Assembly: GCA_963971425.1 (NCBI GenBank)
Contig: OZ020525.1
Span: forward strand, 17,800,187 to 17,864,186
Length of the DNA stretch: 64,000 bases
DNA from: Bryoerythrophyllum caledonicum
Taxonomy: Eukaryota > Streptophyta > Bryopsida > Pottiales > Pottiaceae
Direction: 5' to 3'
The notes beneath the pieces were generated by a model. It was given only the letters and a program-made list of their open reading frames with translations. It had not been told where the DNA came from and ran no database searches. A program made the position numbers and the translations under genes. Below are positions 1 to 9,639 of this stretch, one piece after another (position 1 is the stretch's first letter; each line of letters opens with the position of its first letter).

Positions 1-322
1 ATAATTGACTTGACAGCATAATGCCACTAGGGATCGTTGGCGTGATCCCTGTTGATAATTGGCATCCAAGCAGCTAGGCCGTGGTTGCCATCCCAGACGA
101 AGAACATCTTTTTAGAGAAGCATTTCCAGGCCTCTTCTTTTTGTAACTCTATCTCAAATGCTTCATTTGCTTTTACCCAGAGCGGTCTCCAATTCGATGA
201 GTGCTCACTGGTAGATTCAAGTGTCATTCCTTCGTTATCCTTCAAGGCCACGTAAAAAATGCCATGGCCATCCATGTAACAAGTACTTACGAAGTGAGCA
301 CCTAATGCCATTACATCGTTCT
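1..322 (-). pseudogene. 3' portion of a ParB-like ('DGNH') gene, cut by a transposon
   Basis: This is the downstream part of a minus-strand gene whose upstream part lies at 9066-9471; the transposon at 323-9065 separates them. The translation contains FFVWDGNHGLAAW followed by INRDHANDP, which aligns with FYIWDGNHRFSTW and INAEHTHDP in the gene at 22.4 kb. The DGNH[R] core resembles the DGxHR motif of ParB/sulfiredoxin-fold domains; here the usual Arg is Gly. A TAG stop at 27-29 lies where the relative has Gln (NDP-stop-WHY against DPQWHY), so CAG has become TAG. The frame then continues to the window edge. No function can be assigned beyond the fold resemblance. It is non-functional as it stands because of the insertion and the stop. 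The homology between the two loci is certain, but the ParB assignment is an inference. Confidence 0.7.
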
Positions 323-336
323 CAGGGATACCAATC

Positions 337-672
337 CGACGTCCTTGGCGGTCAGAGAGCGTCCTAGGACGTCCCAGGACGAGGACGTCCTGACGTCACC
401 TCGGACGCAGCGTCCGGGGGGGGTAAAATGCATTTACGGAAGGCCCTGGTAAGTTTTCTGGACCGTCAGATTCGACGAAGTGCCACGCGGCGAGATCTTA
501 GCCGTTGAAATGCGACAGGTCGTCCAATCGGTCCCTGCCGTCGGAGAGATCGGACGGCACCTCGGCCGTCCGCCTGATCGGACGGCCGATCGGCCGTCCT
601 CCAATCGAACGGCCGTGGTGGCGGTCGGCCTCATGGCCGTCCGCCACCTTATTAAAGGCCGTCCGCCAACCA
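337..672. repeat. left subterminal GC-rich repeats of the hAT-like element
   Basis: Four to five copies of GACGTCC or GGACGTCC lie between 337 and 415. A block at about 535-665 is dominated by GGCCGTCCG and CGGACGGCC words. The same two word families recur in mirrored order at the right end (8520-9060). Short palindromic subterminal repeats at both ends are usual transposase-binding sites in large DNA transposons. ORFs read through this block have repetitive R/P/G-rich translations and are not considered genes. Confidence 0.6.
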
Positions 673-819
673 AAGCCTCTCACTTTTTCCTTCCCCTCTC
701 GAAATATATTTTCGAGTGAATGCGGAGTGGCTTTGGCTGGCATTTTTCCATCCATTGGCTCCTCATCTTTGGGAGGGAAAAAGTTATTCACATTGGGGGG
801 GAGTTTTTGCGGTTTTTTT

Positions 820-1030
820 AAAGTTTTTTTAAAAACTTCTTCGAAACATAAATTTTCTCGTAGTTTTTTTTTAGAACTTGTTCCAAACTAGTTTTTTCTT
901 CAAGTTTTTTTTAAAACTTGTTCTCAGAAGTTTTTTCTCATAGTTTTTTTTAGAACTTGTTCCAAACTAGTTTTTTACTTTAAGTTTTTTTTAAAACTTG
1001 TTCCAAAAAGTTTTTTTTAAAAACTTCGAA
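820..1030. repeat. T-rich tandem repeat, about 80-bp unit
   Basis: The phrase AGAACTTGTTCCAAACTAG occurs at about 871 and 951, giving an 80-bp period, with degenerate AAACTTGTTCC phrases between T runs. It lies directly upstream of the kinase-like ORF and may be its promoter or leader region. No TATA box is clear. Confidence 0.6.
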
Positions 1031-1073
1031 CGGCGGCGGGTTTAAGAAGATGCTGAAGGACAAGAAGAAGTAG

Positions 1074-2534
1074 AAGGTTGCGGACTTCGGAGTGAAGCTT
1101 CATCCAATCCACGACGTTCCATCCAAGGCTTGCAAAAATTTCCTCATAGAACTGACCGTCAGATTCTATGAGGAAAATTCTATTCGATCATTGGAGAGTA
1201 AGTACGTCAGATACAAAGATGAAGGCCCCGAGAAGTTCCGAACGGACATGCGGCAGCACATGATGGACGCGCTTCAAGCCCCGATGTGGAATACGGAGAC
1301 CCAGAAGCGCGGATTTTTGAAGTTCTTGGATGCCAGAGTGCACGATTCACTCTGGAATGCCAAGAACTTGTTGACCAAGTTTGGAAGGTTCAATCGCGCG
1401 GCGGATGAAGTTTTTAACGACGTGCTATTGAAGGCGGACTTGTTCGTGACCCATATAAAGCCATTCCCCAAGAATCGAAACTGGCGTGGCTCCGTGGGAT
1501 GGTGGAACTCGATAGAGGGGCACCAAGAAGACCTGCTGCGTAAAGCCCATCTTATTGCCATTCCGCCAACCGCCGCGGATATTCAAATGGACAGTGCGAA
1601 CAGGAGAGGTGGATACGCCACCATTCGCAAAGTTCGCATTGAGGGTGCTCCGGGCATTGAACCATTCTGGGAATTTTCCGCCAAATTGTCCAACCAATCG
1701 GAGACACGGTCGGATTTGGCAAAAGTGGAGCATCAAAACGAGTCGATGGCGGTGAGGATTCCACATCTGCGTGTCATCCGTTTTGTGGCCATTCATCCGG
1801 ACAAGTACGAAGGCTATGCGTATTGGTGGAATGGCGGGACAATTCGAGAGATGTTTAACCGGGATATCGAGTTTGGAGACGATGTCATCACACATTTGAA
1901 CTATGGGAGATTTCCCGATGATGAGATTATTCGAGTTCAACAGTTGGTTCGTTTTCGCAAAAAACGGACCGAGCTTGCATGGGCGTTGTTGCGCATCATG
2001 AACGAGGTCCACAAGAGCAACAATCTCCACAATGACTTGTCTCCGGACAATATCCTCCTCCACTTCCCGCCAGATGAATCGCGAGTGTATATTGGAGTAT
2101 GCGATTGGGGCATGACCACGAAGGTTAACGAACCAATGCAGTCTCTTTATACGTTCACAAAGCGTGAAGACATGGCCGAGACTCTGCGAAAGCGATGGTG
2201 GGTCGATCCGCGGGTTGCATACTTGCACAAACCAGATGCGGATGTGCAAATGATTCCGAAGTTATCGATGGCTTCGGAGGAGTTCGCTACGGCCCGAATA
2301 GCGCAACGAATCAACGCGCGGACAATGTCCATCGACTACGAGAATCTACAACGGGAATCTCGGAGTTCCGTAGTATTCTCAAATCAAGAATTTGCGGATA
2401 CATTTCATATGTACATGGAGAGAGTCTGCAACAAAAACCGAGAAAGCGCTGGAGGGTTGTTTCATATCATTACACGCTTCAGCGACACATACAACTGGCC
2501 CACGCCTCATGAGCATTATAGGTCAACGTATTAG
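1074..2534 (+). CDS. protein-kinase-like protein carried inside the transposon
   Basis: An uninterrupted frame of about 480 residues runs from the TAG at 1071-1073 to the TAG ending at 2534. Residues below are counted from codon 1092. A glycine-rich stretch GGYATIRKV lies at about 173-181. A catalytic loop HNDLSPDN lies at 313-320 (Asp 315, Asn 320), and DWG at 338-340 stands in place of DFG. This order fits an Hanks-type or distantly related kinase fold; HND replaces the usual HRD. The approximately 170-residue N-terminal region is not recognised. The start is uncertain: an in-frame ATG at 1050 is followed seven codons later by the TAG at 1071, and the next in-frame ATG is at 1248. It may be newly broken, start internally or have an upstream exon. 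Kinase activity is not proven. Position and intactness suggest the transposon captured it or uses it. Confidence 0.65.
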   Translation, partial: KVADFGVKLHPIHDVPSKACKNFLIELTVRFYEENSIRSLESKYVRYKDEGPEKFRTDMRQHMMDALQAPMWNTETQKRGFLKFLDARVHDSLWNAKNLLTKFGRFNRAADEVFNDVLLKADLFVTHIKPFPKNRNWRGSVGWWNSIEGHQEDLLRKAHLIAIPPTAADIQMDSANRRGGYATIRKVRIEGAPGIEPFWEFSAKLSNQSETRSDLAKVEHQNESMAVRIPHLRVIRFVAIHPDKYEGYAYWWNGGTIREMFNRDIEFGDDVITHLNYGRFPDDEIIRVQQLVRFRKKRTELAWALLRIMNEVHKSNNLHNDLSPDNILLHFPPDESRVYIGVCDWGMTTKVNEPMQSLYTFTKREDMAETLRKRWWVDPRVAYLHKPDADVQMIPKLSMASEEFATARIAQRINARTMSIDYENLQRESRSSVVFSNQEFADTFHMYMERVCNKNRESAGGLFHIITRFSDTYNWPTPHEHYRSTY

Positions 2535-3267
2535 TAATACATAGGTTTTATTTTATTCCTTTCGGCATTATTAGACTATACTAGATAGCATGCACATTTT
2601 GAAGTGACTATAGCAATAGTCTTAGATTAATATGTATTGCATGCCTTTAAAATTTGGGCACAAGAAGTAAAAAAACCTTATTTCATATAGCCGTGCAAAG
2701 ACCGACATTTTGTTAATTTTATATGGTTTAAGTTGTGGCATAGTTCCGATTTTTTAACTTATCAATGTGTTATATTTCAAAATTCTTGTATTTCAGAATT
2801 TTTGTTAAAATTACCTCAAAATATCCAAATCCAACCTTATGATGAGATTTCCCTACACATCAATTTTTACAAGTAGAAAATAACTGTAGCATATTCAAAT
2901 CAAGTGCGCAAATACTGGAGTTTAAAAATTGCCATTCCATGTTTTATTTATTTGTAAACTGAATAAGATTTCAAATGATAATCCAAACCCAGGTTTAGGA
3001 AGGTTTTCAATGTTCACTACATGTTGTTGAAAAAGAAAAATGTGTAAAATATGATGATCTCTAGGTTTTATGTAGAGAAGACGTATATCAAATTTAACGA
3101 GTTCGGGTTCGAATTTTTGGGATAGATCATAGTGCCCATGGCACTAAATCATACATAACCTCAACCATTTTATGTTTCTTGAATACAATTTAGCATTTAT
3201 AGAAATTACCCCCATTTGAAACGCCTCCTCATGCCCGACTCCCTACTCATACAACATGTCTCCCATA
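2535..3267. other. AT-rich non-coding stretch with a partial dispersed-repeat copy
   Basis: No gene is supported. About 2830-3130 is a diverged partial copy of the TTAA-flanked repeat family, recognisable by phrases such as ATCTCTAGGTTTTATGTAG and 'aatccaaa'. The rest is AT-rich sequence inside the hAT-like element. Confidence 0.45.
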
Positions 3268-3940
3268 TCCCCAAAATATTGTGACAGTTTTGAACCGAAA
3301 ACACTTCAAAGTTGTTGGATTCTAGTGCAATGACCATAGAAGGAAACCAAAAGTCTGATTTCTAGTTCTGACCGCTGGATCTCAATTAAGACTTATTGAA
3401 AAATATGTTTACAAAATTTCAAAAACTTTGACCGCACAGATTGAAAGATTATAGTGTGTGAAGTGAAGCAAATGGTATAGGGTCTTCACTGCGTTTAGTG
3501 GATCCGCAGACTTTGACTTTCCCTGGCGTCAAAATTTTGAACTACACAAGGTCTAAATCCACTACCCTAAGCATGATGGTAGTTCCTTAGAGAACAATTT
3601 CTTGAGGTACATGACACGTGTAGCGTATTCTAAACAACTATGGAAGTAGTGGAGGTTCAAACTTTGCCAATTCAAACTTCTTCTTCTTGTGAACTTCATG
3701 TGTTTTGAATTACTAATCCGAATGGTCAATAAGAAGGTTTACACCACATATTAATGTAGAGAAAATAAAATGTAAGAAATACAAAGATATGTAGGTTTTA
3801 TGTGAAAATTAATAAGATCTTTTGGTACCTCGCCCGACAATGAGTGACAATGTGTGAAAATGTTTGACTTGGGTTGGTATGCTATTTTTTTAAAATGCAA
3901 TAAAGAGAAGACTTGTTTTTTCAAGGGAACGTTGAAAAAC
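3268..3940 (+). repeat. TTAA-family dispersed repeat, copy A
   Basis: This copy is collinear with those at 13.7, 43.2 and 62.5 kb. Shared phrases include GTGACAGTTTTGAACC, TTTAGTGGATC and GGTTTACACCACATATT, and the right part has GGTACCTCGCCCGACAATG. Terminal CCCCTAA motifs are degenerate here. It contains no coding sequence. Confidence 0.6.
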
Positions 3941-4030
3941 ATCGTTTCTCATGAGGTTTTCCATGACATTGTCATGTACATTCTTCTAAATATTTACACA
4001 TGAATCAGGTGCATAGAAAAGTTTAAACTT

Positions 4031-5187
4031 TCATTCAAACTTTGCATGTTTAGGGTTCATGCACGCTTTAGCGACATTACAATATGTGAATTCAATGAAT
4101 TGAATGGTGTAGTCTTGGTTGATGTTATCGGGTGGTGGGTCATTATATGGTAAACCTTTAACACAAACGATGTCCGGTTTGAGCCTAGCGTTGCAATGAC
4201 ATCTTTGGGTCATACATGAGCATGGGAGTAGCCAAGGGGGGACCGTATTTTCTTGTGGATTGTTGATAAAAGTGCCGGCGTTCATTAGTATAAAACATCT
4301 CGATTTATTGTGAGAGGTGAGTAGTTTTCGGACTTCCCATACCGCTTTGTTATGTCTTTTGTCAATTAGGGAGTGTATGTGGTGGTTTTGGCATTTGAGT
4401 AGAACATGTAGCCATGTGTCCGGGTCCGTTGAGGGGCATATGGGGCATGTTATGGATGGAAATCTTTCTATTCCAAAGAAGAGTTGTTTGCGGGTGTTTC
4501 CCATGTATTGACCGGTACGGAATTTGATAAGGCATGTTATTTGTGAATCGGTGATGATGGGGTTTTTCCAAAAATTTGTAGAGAGTTCATTGTCTATGTC
4601 ATTGTTGATAATCCACTTTTCTATGTTAGGAAAATTGTCTGCGATTGTGTCAAGATTGTTGTGTAGGTCTTGGTTTTTGAGATATTTACTCAGGAATCTA
4701 ACCGGGCCTTTATCGGGGGTGTCTTCTTTGGAGGGCCAATCTTCTTTTTGGAAATAGGAAGGACTGGCTTGGGCGTGTTCATGTGGGTCTTTGGCATTTT
4801 CATGTGGTTTTTCTCTTCCTTCTTTTGCAAGTTTATCCGCTTGATCATTGCCATCGATATTAGCATGGGCTCGGACCTTGTGGAGGGTTGTGATTTGTCC
4901 TCGTTTTAGTATCATTTGGACCATTGATTCTTGTATGATTTGGTCGACGTGACTAATATGGAGGGTACGATGTGTTATTTGGGTGTTTAGTAAATATAGT
5001 GCGTTAATGCAATCTGTAAATATGTGCACCGGTTCATTGTTGTATTTTGTTGAGACAATTTCTAGTGTTTTATGGATGGCCCCTATTTCTGCTCTAAGGA
5101 TATTTTGCAGTCCATGTAGTCTTTTGGCTAGTCTGATTTCTTTCGTAGCGTTGTATATTCCATATCCGGCTTTTTCTCTTCGCCATA
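4031..5187 (-). pseudogene. non-LTR retrotransposon RNase H and C-terminal zinc-knuckle region (left arm of an inverted pair)
   Basis: The minus-strand translation carries RNase H hallmarks: RAEIGAI (catalytic Glu), HIFTDCINAL (Asp) and VRAHANIDGNDQADKLAK (His and Asp). It is followed by a CPIC...H...C knuckle as found after the RNase H domain of plant LINEs. The reverse transcriptase part and the first RNase H Asp are missing, because the sequence runs into an inverted second copy at about 5188. The first 20 or so residues of the open frame (MIESMNMCAG...) are therefore antisense of the other arm, not real protein. The frame to the stop at 4031-4033 is otherwise open. It is a remnant of an RNase H-bearing LINE inserted within the hAT-like element. 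Confidence 0.75.
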
Positions 5188-6490
5188 CAAAATACAACAA
5201 CAAACCCGCACACATATTCATTGACTCTATCAATGCACTTTATCTACTAAACATCCAAATAACAAACCCTATCCTCTACAATAGCCATCTCAACCAAACT
5301 ATTTTAATGTTGTTGGTCCACATGTTAGAAAACTGAACACATATAACAACCCTTCACAAAGTTCTGCTCAAGCAAATAACGATGGAAACGAACAAGCAAA
5401 TAAACTTGGAAAAGAGGTCCGCAAAAAAACGCATGAAAATGCCAAAGACTCATACGAACATCCACATGCTACCCCATACTACTTCCAAAAAGAAGATTGG
5501 CCTCCTAAAGAGGATACCCCCGTTAAAGTTCCGGTTTTATTCTTGAACAAATATCTCAAGAAACAAGACCTCTATAACAACCTTGACACAATCAAAGAAA
5601 ACTTCCCTAATATAGAATAATGGGTTTGCAACAACAAAATAGACTATGAACTCTCTACGAATTCTTGGAAAAATACAATCATCAAGAACTCACAAATAAC
5701 ACGCGTCACCAAATTCCGTAATAGTCGATATGTGGGAAACGCCCGAAAACAACTCTTATTTGGAATAGAAAAATTCCCATATGTAACATGCCCCATATGC
5801 ACTTCCTCGGACCCCGACAAATCACTCCATATTCTACTGAGAATGCCAAAACCATCACATACACTCCTTAATTGTCACAAGACATAACAAAGCAGTACGG
5901 GAAATTCGATAACTATTTACCTCGCATAACAAATCACGATGATTTATCCTCATGAATGCCGGCACCTTTAATAACAAGTTACAACCCAGAAGGAAATACG
6001 GTCCCCCCTTGGCTACTCCCGACTCCCATGCACATGCGCAACTTAGCGGTGTCTTTGTAACGCTAGACTCAAAGCCGACATACTTTGCATTCGGGGCCTA
6101 CCATACAACGACCCTGCACCCGACCACATTAACCAAGAGTATACCATTCAATTCATCGAATTCACATATTGTAACCATAGATTCTCCCTGGAAACAATTG
6201 AAAACAAAATGAATGAATACCAACCGAACAACCCCTTATTAATGACATCATTGCCCTCGGATGAAAAATGGACCCGCTTATTGTAATCACTGCCGATGCT
6301 CGTGCCACCACCTTTATCCCATCTATAAATTTCCTTTTCAGATACCTTTAAAATCTCCATCGAAACAATTTCACACACTTTCAATATTATTAACACTGTT
6401 GCAATTCAACAGGCCATGTCCATTCTACTACACCAATGCAAAATGGAAAAGAAACCAAGCCCTCCCCGACATGGTGTCTGGTGGGCATGG
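5188..6490 (+). pseudogene. second, inverted copy of the LINE RNase H region
   Basis: Starting near 5188 the plus strand repeats the 4031-5055 region in opposite orientation. Examples are HIFIDSINALYLLNIQIT against HIFTDCINALYLLNTQIT, and later LMNAGTF. The catalytic Asp of FTDC is retained as FID. Stops (for example TGA after LVHMLEN near 5335 and TAA near 5620) and frameshifts break it. The sequence after 6178 continues with retrotransposon-like C-terminal coding remnants to about 6490. The two arms are about 1 kb each with about 130 bp between homologous parts, so a transcript through both would fold back on itself. Confidence 0.7.
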
Positions 6491-6929
6491 TCTTAGTGAT
6501 GGAACGAACAAATTCTTTATTCACGCCGGCCCCTTTGCGGACCGACGTTTCTCTTCTTGCTTTAACTTTTGGGTCAGAAATACTCAAGGAACTTTAGAGT
6601 TACATGTTGTAAAAAAATTTTATTTAACATGTAATGATATGAAATACTCTATAACTTTTATGAGGTGAATGAAAAGTTGGAATGTATAAATATTTCTCAT
6701 TCCACACATCCACTTATACTAAAAACTTATCAATAAAATTCATTTGGAAACATGTAGCATGCATTGTACATTCATCATCCACATTGACATGGCCGCAACG
6801 TAGAAATATTTAATAAACATCGATTTGAAGATCTTAAAGAATGACCTTCTAAATTTACAAAATAGTCAACATTGTTCTCGCATGAAGACATTATCCACAT
6901 GGATTACATTACACAAAGACCATATATGA

Positions 6930-8162
6930 TTAATCGGAATCTGAGTCAGTATCACGTCTTTGACTTGGCCCAGCGCCACTTGAGTACGGCCCGCTTGAAT
7001 AAACATCATACAAGTTATTGTATTGTCTGTTCATGTAGCGAGATTCATCTTCGAGCCTGCGGATGTACTCGTTCTGGCTTTGTATTGTGGCTTCATGCAT
7101 TTGTCTTTCAAACTCGGCATCTTCGTTCTGACGAGGTGGAAACGTTGATGGAGGCGTGTTGTCTCTCCCATCTAATCTCCGGCCATATCCATCGTAAGCA
7201 TAGCCATATCCGTCGTAACAGACGGGTCCAGGGTTTGGAGTGTCGTGTTCTTCCTCATTTCCGGGGGAATTACGTCCAGACTCGTACGTATCCCTTGGAT
7301 GCGCTCACGTATAGCTCTGAGGGGTGTTTGTTCCTGTACCACATTGGCCGCCATCCAAAGAACGGCCATATCCATGGTAAGAACCGCCATATCCGTCGTA
7401 ATAGACGGGTGTTGAGTGTTGGGTGTTGTGTTCTTCCTCTTTTCCGGGGGAATTTTGACCAGACTCGTACGTACCCCTTGGATGCGTTGGCGTATAGCTT
7501 TGAGGGGTGTTGGTCCCTGTACCACATTGGCCGCCTTCGTGGTAATGGCTGCCACTCCCCCCACCAAATGATATAGGTGCGGAACCCATATCATTGCCAC
7601 GGTTGTAGTCGTTGTAGTTATGTCCCCCGTACTCTTCTGGAGGTGTCCGCCGTTGTTGGTGGGCATCGGAATCGTCCCCGGATCTTCGGTTTGACCAACG
7701 TGGCCAACAATCACTTGGTTGATTCCAGGTGGTTGGTATAAAATGGGCAGTTCGATCCATCAGGCTGACATTGCGGCCCGCCACGGTGCGCCAGTCCACA
7801 TTTTTGTGTAGGACGATTTCCGCCCAAACCATCGCCATGTTCGAATACAACATGATCTTCGGCCTCGAGTTACGCACACCCACCGCAGTAGTGACCTCAT
7901 GATATCGATGGCGGAAATGGTCGCTCAGACAATTGCTCGCTAGACCTTCGCGCCGCGGCCCTGATATCCTCGCTTGTGCCCTGGGCCACAACTTCATGAG
8001 GTGCTTCATCTTCACGTACCTCTTGCACATGGTACAAGTCCACAACCTCTCTTCCTCATCCTGCCATCCGTATTCTGCAACGACATCTGGATCGTCCGTT
8101 GCATCCCAATCCATCTCGGGGGCTTTCCCCTTTGGAGCAACGGGCCGGTTGGACCTTGGCAT
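6930..8162 (-). pseudogene. Cys-rich N-terminus plus Gly/Tyr/Ser repeat protein of the transposon, one nonsense codon
   Basis: A 411-codon frame runs from ATG at 8162 to TAA at 6930-6932, with one TGA at 7305-7307. The N-terminus has WTCTMCKRY followed by His residues (KHLMKLW, DHFRHRYH). This recalls a BED-type zinc finger of transposases, but the match is weak. The central part is low complexity. A 183-bp (61-codon) unit occurs twice between about 7170 and 7530, containing QCGTGTNTPQSYT, TYESG and YYDGYGG. The C-terminus has a charged helix (RQMHEATIQSQNEYIRRLED) and ends in DTDSDSD. It lies inside the hAT-like element and its start is 42 bp from a TTAA-flanked insertion in its promoter. 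It could be the DNA-binding part of a split transposase or an accessory protein. Confidence 0.6.
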
Positions 8163-8203
8163 CTTCCCTAACTAGAACAAACAATGAAATGAATGAATGG
8201 GAA

Positions 8204-8427
8204 TTAACCCCTAAAGTTCCTTGACAATTTCCCTCAAAAACTATAAGTGATACTAATTTTCAAACCAGAAATCCAAAAAAGAAATTAAAAATATGTCCAC
8301 GAAGCTCTTATCAAAGGCAATGTAGAATAAAAATTTCAGAGAAAATTGAATTGTTTTACGAATTTTAGGAACCTGCCCAAAAATCAAGGAATCCCCCCGA
8401 AGGAGACTCTGCTCGTTTAGGGATTAA
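8204..8427 (+). mobile_element. short TTAA-flanked miniature element (216 bp)
   Basis: TTAA at 8204-8207 is followed by CCCCTAAAG. The other end reads TTTAGGGA and then TTAA at 8424-8427. The left end (TTGACAATTTCCC) and right end (TTTTAGGAACCTGCCCAAAA) match the 615-bp copy at 62.5 kb, so this is an internally deleted member of the same family. TTAA duplication with CCC-type ends is the pattern of piggyBac-like elements. It sits just upstream of the Cys-rich protein start at 8162. Confidence 0.65.
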
Positions 8428-8519
8428 ACGATATAAATTATGACAAATATAGAGCCATTCGAGGGGGCGCAAGCGATTCGGCAGAATATGCCAAAGCGAC
8501 CAGCTCGCCCAATGTAGTG

Positions 8520-9060
8520 TGGGAGAAAGGTCGGCCGTCCGCCTTTTATGCCGTCCGCGAGTGGCGGACGGCCTCGGCGGGCGGTCGGGAACTCGTCCGA
8601 GCCGTCCGATCGCAGACGGCCTCGAGCGTATCGCCCGATCGGACGGCCACGATGCTGCCACGNNNNNNNNNNNNNNNNNNNNNNNNNNNNNNNNNNNNNN
8701 NNNNNNNNNNNNNNNNNNNNNNNNNNNNNNNNNNNNNNNNNNNNNNNNNNNNNNNNNNNNNNNNNNNNNNNNNNNNNNNNNNNNNNNNNNNNNNNNNNNN
8801 NNNNNNNNNNNNNNNNNNNNNNNNNNNNNNNNNNNNNNNNNNNNNNNNNNNNNNNNNNNNNNGAAGCGGACGGCCGTGCGGTCGGCCGCGGAAAACAACG
8901 GTCGGCCGCGGACGGCCGTGCCGTCTGCCTAAACGGACGGAATGGGCGGTCGGCCGGGGCTGCGGACGGCTATTTACCCCCGGGAAAACTGCCAAAACCC
9001 GTTATGTGAGCGGACGTCCTGATAGGCCAGAGGACGTCCTCCGTCTTGACGTCCTGACAA
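8520..9060. repeat. right subterminal GC-rich repeats of the hAT-like element
   Basis: GGCCGTCCG and CGGACGGCC words dominate 8530-8660 and 8865-8980. GGACGTCC palindromes follow at 9012-9055. The order mirrors the left end of the element (337-672). The block is interrupted by the assembly gap. Long frames through it, including through the gap, are artefacts of its composition. Confidence 0.6.
8663..8862. other. assembly gap of 200 N
   Basis: Exactly 200 N inside a GC-rich repeat block. The round number suggests a scaffold gap of unknown or estimated size, so the true length of the hAT-like element is uncertain. Confidence 0.95.
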
Positions 9061-9065
9061 CCCTG

Positions 9066-9471
9066 ATCGTTCTTAAGATATGGCCTCACAGCAGCAAGCG
9101 GAAGCATGCGACACAAGGGAATATTTAGCTTGGACTTGCTCCGTGGCTTCAAACGAAGCTTATCCAACACAATATTTGTGTTAACAAACTCCTTAACCAC
9201 CAAGGCGTCCATTTCCTTACCAAGTTCTTCTGCAGACATGGTTGTCGAATATTGACTTTCGTCTTCCAGGGGCATAGAATCATGTTCATGCATGTCTTCG
9301 TCTCCCTCATTGTCAAAGTCCTCTGCTCAATTTCATCAATTAGGATAATATTCATCAAAAAATCATGAAGACAAGACAAAAACAATACTTACCAGGTATT
9401 CTAATGTGAGGCTGAGGTGACTCTTCGTGATCCACCATTGAATCAACAATTCCTACAGGCGCTGAATCCAT
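9066..9471 (-). pseudogene. 5' portion of the transposon-split ParB-like gene
   Basis: On the minus strand, ATG at 9471 opens a short exon to 9393 (MDSAPVGIVDSMVDHEE...). The intron starts GTAAGT at 9392 and ends AG near 9328. A second exon runs to the insertion point and encodes an acidic stretch, then IPLCRMLPLAAVRPYLKND. This aligns with VPLCRMIPLPRIRPLQEVD in the 22.4-kb gene, the N-terminal part of the ParB-like domain. The frame is cut after the Asn-Asp codons AAC GAT, which lie in the duplicated ATCGTTCT. The matching continuation starts at 322. Splice sites are predictions from sequence only. Additional upstream exons are possible. Confidence 0.65.
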
Positions 9472-9639
9472 CGCTATGTAGAAGCAACAAAGTAGGTCTT
9501 CTTAGATCAATCTCATGGTAAGCGCATAAAACCACAAATTAAAAAATGTGGTCAATGAGCAAGAGCTGCAGAGTAATCAATTTAACCAACGACTCATAGA
9601 TCTGGTTCAATTGAACATTCGTTCAACCAGGCTCTATCC

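Larger units (their letters stand above)
323..9065. mobile_element. hAT-like DNA transposon, 8.7 kb, with perfect 8-bp target duplication
   Basis: The element begins CAGGG at 323 and ends CCCTG at 9065. It is flanked on both sides by ATCGTTCT (315-322 and 9066-9073), a perfect 8-bp direct repeat. Eight-bp duplications and CAGGG-type ends are typical of hAT elements; P, Merlin and KDZ/Zisupton elements also make about 8-bp duplications. Beyond the first five bases the ends match only loosely. Both ends carry clustered GGACGTCC palindromes and, further in, GGCCGTCCG-rich blocks. The interior holds a kinase-like ORF, an inverted LINE RNase H pair, a Cys-rich repeat protein and two TTAA-flanked elements. 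No complete hAT transposase with the C-terminal dimerisation region is visible, so the element was probably mobilised in trans or has lost it. The insertion falls inside a coding exon of the ParB-like gene. Confidence 0.8.

Noticed and set aside
498..891. Overlapping frames rich in Arg, Gly and Pro at the left GC-rich block, and similar ones through the N run at 8517-9128
   Set aside because: They follow from GGCCGTCCG repeats being open in several frames at once; some even cross the assembly gap.
1425..2249. 274-residue frame on the minus strand
   Set aside because: It is antisense to the kinase-like frame, which carries ordered catalytic motifs; the antisense translation has no recognisable features.
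4983..5336. Plus-strand frame across the inversion point
   Set aside because: Its first half is antisense of the left LINE arm and only the second half is real LINE sequence; it is a junction artefact.
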